Source of the DNA: Blasia pusilla
Lineage: Eukaryota > Marchantiophyta > Marchantiopsida > Blasiales
NCBI GenBank assembly: GCA_050084515.1
Contig: CM114273.1
Coordinates: forward strand, 19,406,001 to 19,470,000
Length of the DNA stretch: 64,000 nt
Direction: 5' to 3'
Positions 46,640-55,533 of this stretch are shown here, in pieces (position 1 is the first letter of the stretch; each line of letters begins with the position of its first letter). Made by a program: the position numbers and the translations under genes. The notes beneath the pieces are model-generated. The model worked only from the letters and a program-made list of their open reading frames with translations, did not search any database and was not told the origin of the DNA.

Positions 46640-47690
46640 AGATCCTGTAGCCAATGGTCCAAATGTGGACGTGACGGCATGGATGACACTTGCATCCGTC
46701 TCTGCTCAGCCATACCTAGGCTGACTATCCATGTGAGACAGTTGAGGTCCATCGCGTGCCCCAACACCTATCTCCGGGATGCCTTAGTCATACCTGGCAC
46801 TACTGTAGTACCCATAGCGAACCCCATGGCGCGCTTGCGCTCATCTGTTGTAGGCTCCTCCAATGCTCGGGTCACCTCATCCCAAATCATGCCTGTCCCT
46901 TCCTGACGAAAGGCATGGGATGCTAGGAAGCTGGGAAGCTCACCAACGTACGTAAGGCTTTCCTGAACTCCCCCACCCTATTGGCCATCTCCAACGGTGG
47001 TCTATCATCCCGCATCACCACTTGAGATCGACGCCCTGAGCCCAAAATAGCATCCTCTGTGAGATGTGGTGCTCTATGGACTCCATCGTATGCTCGACTC
47101 AGTACTTCTGATGGTATCAGGTTTATCCACCACAGTCGTGGACGATGGGCGTGTGATCCAACTCTCGCTGCATCTAACAACATAGCAGGTCCCAACCAAG
47201 ACCTCACCTGATGCACACTTATCATCACACCTGCACGAGTGTCTCCCAACAATGGCACATTCTCCAAAATGTATGCCAGAGAACATGTCTGACTCTCCTG
47301 CAAGTGTCGTACTACTTGCAGCATCTCCCAAAACATCCCTGACCTCGGATCCTGCAATCCAAATCCTCGGCCAGCTGATGAATGACCCTAACATGGCCAT
47401 CTAGCAATCACCAAATGAATTGTGCCGACTCTATCCAGATCCTGTGTCCCCACCAAAGAGATGTCGGCGGGTAGTGTATGCTGATATCCCCGTATTGCAA
47501 ATACCGGCAACAACTCAGAATACCTCTGGACCAATCTCGCTACGTGACGTAGTGATACTCGCCGCGGTCTCATCTCTCTCCACATAAAGGTACTGATGCA
47601 CCCGTATGCCGCAATACAGCAGCCAATCCTCTGCTAATCCCTCCAAAGAGATCTAACACCCTAACATCCTCCTCTAGACACTACCACATA
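46640..47690 (-). pseudogene. Element A DNA cytosine-5 methyltransferase domain
   Basis: C5 methyltransferases move a methyl group from S-adenosylmethionine to cytosine. Motifs in order on the minus strand: motif I RVLDLFGGISRGLAA (47,640-47,670, cofactor loop), motif II-like YVERDE after a frameshift (about 47,590), motif IV LVIARWPC with the catalytic Cys codon at 47,391-47,393, then a TAG at 47,388-47,390, GHSSAG and LQDPRSGMFWEML, motif VI ENVP (about 47,255-47,265), motif VIII AHRPRLWWINL (47,127-47,160), a TLVSFPAS segment, and motif X LGHAMDLNCLTW (about 46,733-46,768). About 345 residues, normal for the catalytic domain. AHRPRLWW resembles the DNMT3/DRM-type motif, but a specific subfamily is not proven. 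Inactive because of the stop next to Cys and the frameshift after motif I. Confidence 0.88.
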
Positions 47691-48700
47691 ACGGGTGTGA
47701 TATCGAGTGGGGTCAACGTCTCCACTCCGGGGGCCCGATTGCCACTTGACTCTCGCTGCTCCCGGATAAGGGCATGATTCCACGCTTGCCTCACGAGGTC
47801 GTCGGCACTCCTCTGTAGCTCTTGAGTCGTATCCCACAATGGTGAAGAGGTCTCGCCAACATGGGAAGAGACACCCGCCATGGCATGTCTCTCCATGGGA
47901 CTATCCGCTATTGGGACATCCTCCGCATGTGCGTTCCCCTCCAACAACTCTCCTGGCCAACTAACACTACCTGTGAAATCTGCCAACATGGTCATAGACT
48001 CGTCTTGTGATCGACCACCTCGTCCCGCAAATTGCATGGGTAACTGACTCATCCGCCCGTCATCTGACCGCCACCCTGGCCGATAAGCAACGGTCTCCTC
48101 CCAAAAGTCAAGGATGAATCTTAGGGGATATAACACTGTATTCCCCACCAACACATCGTACGACTCAACTGGTGTTGTAATCGTAGGTGTGCGCACCATA
48201 GCACTATCCGTTGCATACTGTGGCTGGACTACGACAACTATCTCTTGTCGAGTCATATACTGTGTAGGTGACACATCCCCAATCGAGGTCTATATCTGGA
48301 AGGGACAAGGCTCAATGTCGGCCTTCCGTAACCCCAACCCTAAACACGCCGTCTTCCCTAACATTAAGGGCTGCGCTCCCAAATCAAGCAGGACGCGCTG
48401 CGGGTGGTATACTGTCCCCGTCGGACTAACCAAGCGAACTACTCCACCTGAGTTATCTAGTAACACTACTCCATGTGTCACCACTGCTCGCTCTATGGCC
48501 GGTCGAGCTGGCATATCTACCAACTTCGCCGCCATCGCATGCCATGACTCTGTGGGGGACGTCCATTGTACCTTCTCTGAGGGCAAGTCCATCACCTCCT
48601 CAACTACCTCTGAACAAGAGGCAGTCATCTCTCCATGCTCACACAACGTGGTGGCCAGCCAGAACACCTCAGTTGGTCCAACTCCCAACGTTGCCAACTC
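47681..48700 (-). pseudogene. Element A protease and linker to the methyltransferase
   Basis: The frame 48,290-48,697 contains RVLLDLGAQPLMLGKTA, the retropepsin active site in the form DLGA (Asp near 48,385). The frame 47,681-48,274 continues with SYDVLVGNTVLYPLRFILDFW and a YRPGW motif, the conserved C-terminal part of the protease, then a roughly 120-residue acidic, motif-poor linker ending in TPLDITPVMW, which leads into methyltransferase motif I. The same linker with TPLDTTPIVW is seen in element B. Confidence 0.75.
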
Positions 48701-48850
48701 TATGGCGGAAAATAGCGGAGTCTAGCTCACTCTCGTGGCCACCTCCAACACTATGGTCGACACTGACTCCACTCAAGCCGGCATAGGAGTTGTCACTCCA
48801 ACTCCTCGTGACATTGATGTACATGCCTGACCTGTAGGCACCGGTGGTCG

Positions 48851-50522
48851 TCAAGGCACCATCGATGGTGTGTGTAGTGCCTCCAAAAATGTGAGTGACT
48901 GTGGAACCGTGCCCTGCCGCCCATTGGGCCCCTCCGGTGGGTCAATCTCAACTCCACCTCTCGATGGCTCAGTGCCTCTCACAGCACCCCAAGTCACCAC
49001 TGCAGCAGCCTCAACCTGAGCTACACTACACATAAACCCCATACTAGCAAGATCCTCACCCGAGTCAGGGTAAGAGGTAGAAGTTGGAGCCACACTAGCT
49101 ACTCGCGGCTCGGTGCCTTCCTTGAGATGCATCATCGTCATGGCAGCAATCCTCTGCTCCAACTGATCCATGAGTGAGAGAAGTGTCGGCTCAGGTGCTC
49201 CTCCTCCATCTCCTTGGGCTGGTGGTGGTCCTCTACCACCACATCCAGGAATAACTCCTCGACCTCCTCCAAGACAACCGCCCCCAGGTCCTCGGCCTAC
49301 CTCTGGACGTGCCTCTCGATGAAGGTCAAAACATCTATCCCTAGTGTGACCATATCTATGGCAATAGTCACACTGGTACTATGGTGAGGCCATCCTCTCT
49401 GGCTCTTGAGCAATCAGAGGCGCTCGTGGTCCTCTCCCATGCTGTGTGCAGTCTCTCTGCTTATGGGCCCCTCCATAGGTCCAACAAGACAACATCAGTC
49501 TCTCCTGGGCAACATATGTAGGTATAGGTCGTTGCCTCATAGGCTCATGGTACCCTCCCTACTCTCTCGGCACACAGGCCTGCTCTGGTGGTACTGGTGC
49601 TTGTTGTGGCACTTGTGGGGTCACCGTCGCTCGTGGACCCGTCGACTCTCGAGAAAATCCAGCGATCACTACTTGCTCCTCACTCATGTTGAGCTCAATA
49701 CGCTCAGAAAACTCGAAGACCACCTTCAATGTGGGCTTCGCTGTGTGAATCAGCACCACATCTCGGACTCTCCTCCGTAGTTCTCGGTCGTGAATCCCGT
49801 ACCAATACTCGACTGACTGCGCCTCAGTCACTCCATATATAGCAATGATCAGCCTCCTCATGCGTGTGAATGCCTCTCTCCAACTCTCATTCGATCGTTG
49901 CTGAAAATCCTGTAGACTCTTTATCTTGTGGGTGTGTACGCCTTGGTAGCTCTTCCCCAACTGTCGGAAGAACTCCACTGTGAGACAGAAGCTGGGTGGC
50001 CCTCTACCATCAGAGGTCTCTACCACATCGCCTGTCTCACTGCCCTCCTCTCCATCTAGTTTCCGGGCTGATGGTGGGGGTCTCTCTCCTCTCACGATCC
50101 TATCATATGCCTCGCGACCACTTGTGAACACATACCCTGGAGCCCAATACATCCTCCAGGATCTCTACTGAATATAGTGATCGAAACTCCATGTAATCAT
50201 CCATTGGAGGACCCTCCAAGTGTTGGAACAACCCCTTCCACGCCATGAAAGAGTTCAACCGTGTCGGGGTCCATATCTCCTAGAAGTCGCACCACGTGTC
50301 GAACTCCTGGATAAAATCATCTAAGTCGATTGTGCCCACTGCACCCGAGAAATGACGCATGCCCCGATGGCCCATGTCGTCCATCTCCTGCCAAGTGATA
50401 TTGCCTCTGTCTACGATCTGGTCTGCGGACCCAATGTCTAGTGATGACGATCCAACCACGGATGGATGTTGAGGTAGCTCCTCACTCGTAACCCCTCGGT
50501 ATCTCATTCCACTCCATGTCAT
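48851..50522 (-). pseudogene. Element A gag and zinc knuckle
   Basis: Gag begins at 50,522 (MTWSGMRYRGVTSEEL). The 197-codon frame 49,559-50,152 holds the capsid-like core (HTHKIKSLQDFQQRSNESW and a Retrotrans_gag-type RMRRLI helix). The zinc knuckle CDYCHRYGHTRDRC lies at 49,331-49,372 with exact CX2CX4HX4C spacing. A coiled-coil-like segment (DQLEQRIAAMTMMHLKEG) follows near 49,170. In-frame TAG stops at about 49,559 and 49,380 look like former CAG codons. The N-terminal 370 bases are in a different frame from the core. Confidence 0.75.
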
Positions 50523-51867
50523 AGCACCACTACGTTCTTCCGAACCTTGGAAGAACGCCGTGATGACAACCCTATCTCACCCGCTCAAGCACTCAGACTC
50601 ACCGAGAGTCTCCCACACTCCTCACTAGCTCACCGACGCTAATGGTAAACCTGTGATGATACACCCGGCCTCACGCATACTCAACACTCGGCTTACCACG
50701 AGCCTCCCAACTAACTCACCTAAACCACTGATACTCTCGGGTCATACACTTGACCCCTACCCGGAAACCGCTGTATATCCACAAACATGCTACACATGCA
50801 TGGATACTACACTCGTTACAATCGCTACACCCATCTAGCCCTAGCAACTACCCGATACCCAACACTCTCAATCACATAAGATAAGTGCGGGAAAAGGGAC
50901 TCGAATGGGTAACCTGATCACGCCCTCCAACCTACGGCATCGTCAACATCTATTCCTCCATGTGATATGACAACCTCCGCAACACGACACTCTCCTCAAC
51001 CAACACGTCGAACCTCCCGTCAGCATCGGCGTGTATGCCTCCATCAGAATACTCACAAACCCCACCCACGCCTGAAAAAGATCACGTCCTGAAAAATCTC
51101 TCCGCCCACCCCCAAACGCACCTCGCAACCCTAACTCAACCCCGTCCAAACGCAACCATGCCCGTCACGTCACCCGCACCTCTACCATGTCCACCCGGCC
51201 TACCATGTCGGCCCGTGCCCCAATCACGCTTGTCCTGCCGACCACATCCATCGTGACCCCTACTAAATCCGCATTGGCCCCAACCACGTCCGCACTCCAC
51301 CACGTTGAGAAGGCGCCAACCACGGCGCTCGCAACTACGTAAGGGAAAAAAAAGGGGCCAAGGCTTGGCCCGCGTCCCTATGGGCCATAATGGCCCTAGA
51401 GGGCCCTAAACGCTGAGGGGGGTGGGGGCGTAAATGCGGGGCCCGTGGCCCTATGAGACCGCCCTAAATGCGAGGGGGGAGGGTTCTGAAAGGGGGTCCC
51501 GTGCCCCTATGCGGGAAGGGGGTCCGCGCCCTAACCCTAGACCTGACCTAGCTTGGCCGCCCTCACGGCATCTATGGTGTCTTGCACAAAAATACTCCCC
51601 TTCCCGTTTTTCGACTGCGCCATTCTCTCAACGCTGCTATACTCGTGTGCACCCGAGCACTCCTCTCCATCACTCTGCTACTGCTCTATCCTAGTTCCCT
51701 TCCAGTGAAAATCAGGAGAAAATGAGCAGCGCTTCCGCGCACGACCTTCTGAACACAAAATGACCAACAAAAACGCCAACCAACGTCTCAAGGGGCTCCC
51801 CACCGAGGAAACTCACTTGCCTACTTGTAAACAACAAATTCCCACCAGCCCCTTGACATCTTTCTCA
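50523..51867 (-). other. Leader of element A between LTR and gag
   Basis: About 1.3 kb with no conserved coding motif, C-rich on the plus strand and with G/C runs around 51,350-51,540. A primer-binding site complementary to initiator tRNA was looked for next to the LTR and not found, so the element may use another tRNA. Confidence 0.4.
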
Positions 51868-52358
51868 TGTAAAAATAAAGAGTAGTAAAAACGGCCCACC
51901 CAGCCTAAAACTCCACTCCTCAATCTACATCGGCATATCGAGCCTTGTCCATCCTGCGCTATCAAGGAATCCGGACGCTAGCACCCTAGTCCTATTTCAC
52001 ACACATACAAGAGAGGTGCTCCAACGGCCCAACATGAGAAAGATGGCTTGGGAAAGCAATCTTCCTTGCTTATATAGGGTTGGGAAAAGACAAAAGGCTC
52101 TGCCCTAAAAATAGCTATCCTCTTGGTAACCTGCACGCATAGGTTACCAGAGGCGGGTGACCTGCTCAACAAGTCATCCGGATGTGAAAAACCCCAACAG
52201 GAAAGTTGTCAGAAATGACGTTCCTGACACAACGGACCTATCCTCAACCTCATCCGACACCACGAGACAAAATTACACTCAAGACAGTCCGCTGGCTCCT
52301 ACGCCCTATCCACGATAGATCTCGGCCTATCGGCTACTCAGATGTGATAGTGTGGACA
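51868..52358 (-). mobile_element. 5' LTR-like block of element A
   Basis: In element orientation it begins TGTCCACAC (52,358) and contains a TATA box, CTATATAAG, at about 52,071-52,079. The plus-strand stretch around AACATGAGAAAGATGGCTTG is shared with the solo LTR at 2.2-2.8 kb, and the position upstream of gag is correct. It lacks the GTGCGCATACACATCG terminal segment present at 58,207, so the inner end is diverged or deleted and its boundary is uncertain. Confidence 0.6.
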
Positions 52359-52476
52359 CCTCACAAAATGGTTTGAACACTTGTGTGGTTGAAAAAAAAC
52401 TCACATGCACTTAAACTTCAGGACTTTCACTTCTTTATAGAGTTTTTTTCTTTTCACCCTCCTACTTATAATAACT

Positions 52477-52517
52477 CCCATATATTTCATTAATAATATA
52501 GATTCAACTTCAAGAAA
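52477..52517. repeat. Left copy of a 41-bp direct repeat flanking the LINE-like element
   Basis: CCCATATATTTCATTAATAATATAGATTCAACTTCAAGAAA-type sequence (given here in part: TTTCATTAATAATATA) occurs here and, with two mismatches, at 55,443-55,483. The copies bracket the minus-strand retroelement and may be a long target-site duplication. Confidence 0.7.
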
Positions 52518-52650
52518 TTATGAATCCACTTTATTATAAAAGAAACCTCAAAAGAGGACAAAGAAAGGTAATAAAAACTCAAAAGAGGAGTAAAAAAATG
52601 CATTAAAGAATGCAAAAAGAAAATGGCAACAAGCCCACGTAAACACCCGC

Positions 52651-53901
52651 TCAACGAGCAACACGATTGATTGCCTGAAATAAACCTGACAAGAACACGA
52701 GTGGTTGGTCAGACGTGAATGGACGACAAGGCGAGCGACCTCCCACCACCTCCGCACGACGTATTAATGCCAAGGCTTGTGCATGTTGTAAGGCCACTGA
52801 GATGCATTGCCTAAAATAAGTAGTAACAACCGAGAGAGAAGGACTACGGGAAGGGGCAAGGTGATGATTTTCGAGGGAGTGGTGAGCACATGTTTTCAGG
52901 AAAGTATCAAAAGACCCATGTAAATGACCGAATACTTCCACTGCAAACGGAATAAATCCGTCAATCGCATGTCTCACAACATAACTTAACTCCTTGATTC
53001 TTGCTGCAGCTTCGGCCGCCAAACCTTTGGTATGTGCGGCTCTACACACCAAGTCAGAACGTGTTGGATCAGCAACCACCACATCACCTAGTGTCCGGAA
53101 TCCACCTTGAGACATAACAAGATCCACTCTCCGACGAGAGGTTGCTTGTGTGGTTGAAGGTAGGACATGGAGTTGCTCTTGCCCAACGGTGTATCCTGCC
53201 GTACGAGCCACTGATGCTACCGCCTCCCTAATGGCATCATGTGTGGCCGTTCGTTCTCCATCATGTGCACATCGGAGAATATGGATACCCTTGGCATCAA
53301 TGGGATCCCCGCATACCCAATTCGGCACACCTAAGAGAGAAGGATGGAGAAGTCCAAGACGTAACCGCAAAGCTGTCGAGAATATACTTCGAGGAAGACG
53401 AAATGGAAGAATAAGAGGATTTGCAGTAAGCCATGCCCCCGCTCCAGTACCCGCACATGAACGTAGACAAGCTCGATTAGCGTTGGAGGATGCCTCTGAG
53501 AGAATGTTGGAAAAGATGATTTGATGCAGATTCTCGGAGATATGCTCTTGAAGTCGATCAAGCCCGTCTGTAATTAGTTGACTGAAAGGGGGTAGAATTG
53601 CTTGTGTAGCAAGAGGAAGAAGAGCTCGTGCAGATCTTAGTTGTTGTTGAAATAACAAGTCCCCCTCCTTGACATGGGCAATATGATCCATCAAGATAGG
53701 TGTATCTCCTTGGAGAAACCTTGAAGCCATAATCGGTGCTACCAACGCCCAACTCCCCAAAAAGGTTGTGGGAGCAAATGTGACTGTGGAGGATAGTCCC
53801 ACCCCTCCAAAAGAAATAGGCAAGATAGCTTGTCGTGAAGCAAAGACACCATCCTCTCCTTCAAAGGTATTCGGGCCAAGAAGTTGACCAAAAGTTGCCA
53901 A
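52651..53901 (-). pseudogene. C-terminal domain of the retroelement (knuckle plus restriction-like endonuclease)
   Basis: This is the longest open frame of the window, 416 codons. Around residues 195-215 it has WVCGDPIDAKGIHILRCAH, a Cys/His knuckle lacking one expected Cys (CGC to CGD). Around residues 260-285 it has RRRVDLVMSQGGFRTLGDVVV followed by ADPT, with the Asp..Asp spacing of PD-(D/E)XK restriction-like endonucleases, which nick the target site in early-branching non-LTR elements. Another Arg/Ser-rich tail follows. The frame has no stop, but it is detached from the RT by a frameshift near 53,900, so the full protein is broken. Confidence 0.7.
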
Positions 53902-54006
53902 GATAGAAGCATCAAAAGAGGCCAGCCGATGTAAGAAGCTTGAAGTGGGAGAACAAGTGCAAAGAAGGTAGGAAGGACGTCAAAGAAAACATTGGGAGAG
54001 AATCCC

Positions 54007-54893
54007 TTAAGCCACTTGGGGATCCCCAAGATGAGGTAATAAATGAAGCCATTCCACGTCTTTCAAAAGGGCCTCATCCAAGAACTTTGAGACATAGTCG
54101 ATGAAGCCAATTGGGACCCCAAGAACTCTAACCCCTTCAATGTAAATGGGAAAATCAGGAGTAGGTGGGGTGAATGTTGAGGGAAGGCATGAAGGAGACC
54201 ATACTCCACATTTACTGGGTTGGACTTTAAGGTTTAAGAAAGAGAGTTGCTCCACGAAATGGGTATAAGCAGGAACCACTTCAGAAGGAGGACCTAAAAT
54301 GTGAGTATCATCAGCAATAGAAGGGAAAAGACAAGATGGAAATGCTTGCGCTGATGCTCGAAGGGCACGAAAATGGGCAATGGCAAAGAGTGGGCCCCCC
54401 ATGGGATCACCTTGACGTGTGCCACAAGCCGATTGTAGAATACTATATTCCCCAAAAGTAGCATGATGGGAATAGATAATGGGCGTATCATAGGCATAAA
54501 AGGAGCGAACAAATGGAATGAGGCTCGCGAGTTGTCCTCTTGCACAACGTAATTCCTCAAAGATGGGCATGACGAGAAACCGAATTGAATCGTTAGCCAC
54601 ATCGACTTGAATTGCTACCCAACTGGATGAATATCAAGAGTGGAGCGAATCCCATGCACCCTGACCTCACAACCTCCAGGAGTTGCCACTCCAAATTGAT
54701 GAGGAAATAAGTGGGCACTAAAGTGAGGACGAAATTGCAAGCATAGGGATCGACTGACCAAGCGGTACAAAACCTCTCCAATAGCCAAAGGGCGCACACC
54801 TGAAGGAGGCTTATCCATAGCCAACAAACGACAAGCCTCTAAGAGCCTAGAGATAGATAATGGGAGACGACCTGCCGCCATATGTGCACACAC
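54007..54893 (-). pseudogene. Reverse transcriptase of the LINE-like element
   Basis: The N-part frame (54,615-54,893) reads RLLAMDKPPSGVRPLAIGEVLYRLV and HLFPHQFGVATPGGCE, typical RT fingers. A stop at about 54,613 removes the segment with the first catalytic Asp. The core frame (54,007-54,600) has GTRQGDPMGGPLFAIAHF near 54,375-54,425 and SIADDTHILG near 54,295-54,320, the catalytic box in the form ADD preceded by Ile in place of Tyr/Phe. Two frame changes break the enzyme. Confidence 0.8.
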
Positions 54894-55421
54894 CTTATAT
54901 AGAGAGACAAAGCCACTTGCTGGGATAAAGCAATCGCGGAGATGCTAAAAAACCATCCCTGATAGCCCGCTTGCTGATAAGCGAGGAGTATGCAGAAAAG
55001 CCCATGTGAAAACCTCCAAGTCAAGCCCCAAGTCAAGGTCTGTTGTATAGTCTTCCACAAAAGATGGAGCATCGCCACTTGAAGGAGGATGAAGAGCTTC
55101 TAAGAGAGCCACTGTTTCCGCACTTGGAACCGCCGGAGAAAGAGGACTCAATGCTCGAGCTGCACGTGAAAACTCACCAACCTGCCCCAATAGTAGACTT
55201 CGTCGAAGGCGTTGTTATATCGAAGGCCTCCCATGATTGGCATGTTGAGTGGGATGAACCGCAGTTAAGGCCTCAACTCGAAGTACATGCTCATTTTGAA
55301 GATTCTCCCAATCCCCTGACATAAAACGTTGAATACGTGTGGAGGTTTCACGATGACCCATTGCACCCTCCTTGGAAGGAGGACTAAAACCCATTGTGGG
55401 AAGAGTAATAGAAAATACCAA
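54894..55421 (-). pseudogene. N-terminal region of the LINE-like element
   Basis: The frame 55,215-55,421 (with MGHRETSTRIQRFMSGDWENL) and the frame 54,945-55,190 (with GQVGEFSRAARALSPLSP and SAETVALLEALHPP) match the pattern of the region that precedes RT in plant and algal relatives of this element. Stops separate the parts. No apurinic endonuclease motif was seen, in line with a restriction-like endonuclease at the other end. Confidence 0.6.
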
Positions 55422-55442
55422 GCATTTATATCTGCGGGGTCA

Positions 55443-55483
55443 CCCATATGTTTCATTAATAATATAAATTCAACTTCAAGAAA
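55443..55483. repeat. Right copy of the 41-bp direct repeat
   Basis: Matches 52,477-52,517 with two visible mismatches (CATATGTTTC versus CATATATTTC; ATATAAATTC versus ATATAGATTC). It directly follows the 5' end of the minus-strand retroelement. Confidence 0.7.
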
Positions 55484-55533
55484 GTGGATAGCTTCTACGC
55501 CCAACATTTTGGGCGTAGAACATGGCTATCCAC
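55484..55533. repeat. 50-base near-perfect hairpin
   Basis: GTGGATAGC and TTCTACGCCCAA on the left pair with TTGGGCGTAGAA and GCTATCCAC on the right around a four-base CATT loop, with a short unpaired bulge. It abuts the right direct repeat and could fold into a stable stem-loop on either strand. Confidence 0.8.

Larger units (their letters stand above)
44045..52358 (-). mobile_element. Ty3/gypsy element A carrying a DNA cytosine-5 methyltransferase
   Basis: Read downwards on the minus strand the element shows an LTR (about 51,868-52,358), a non-coding leader, gag, a zinc knuckle, an aspartic protease, a C5-type DNA methyltransferase, RT, RNase H and the integrase, which is cut off at 44,045. 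The methyltransferase lies inside the polyprotein between protease and RT with no start codon of its own. Element B at 58.2-64 kb has the same order, so this is a family trait and not a chance fusion. The copy is dead; six or more in-frame TAG stops lie at positions where the family has glutamine. Confidence 0.88.
52518..55442 (-). mobile_element. Non-LTR-type retroelement with C-terminal nuclease-like domain
   Basis: A minus-strand unit of about 2.9 kb. From high to low coordinates: an N-terminal region (55,421 down), an RT N-part (54,615-54,893), an RT core (54,007-54,600) and a long C-terminal domain (52,651-53,901). No LTRs, protease or integrase were seen. The RT has GTRQGDPMGGPLFA, typical of non-LTR and related RTs. 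The C-terminal part resembles the Cys/His knuckle plus restriction-like endonuclease of R2/NeSL/Utopia-type elements. The clade is not settled. Confidence 0.75.

Noticed and set aside
46334-46906. 190-codon plus-strand open frame, and a 203-codon one at 48,114-48,725
   Set aside because: Both are antisense to the gypsy element A polyprotein, whose conserved motifs are on the minus strand.
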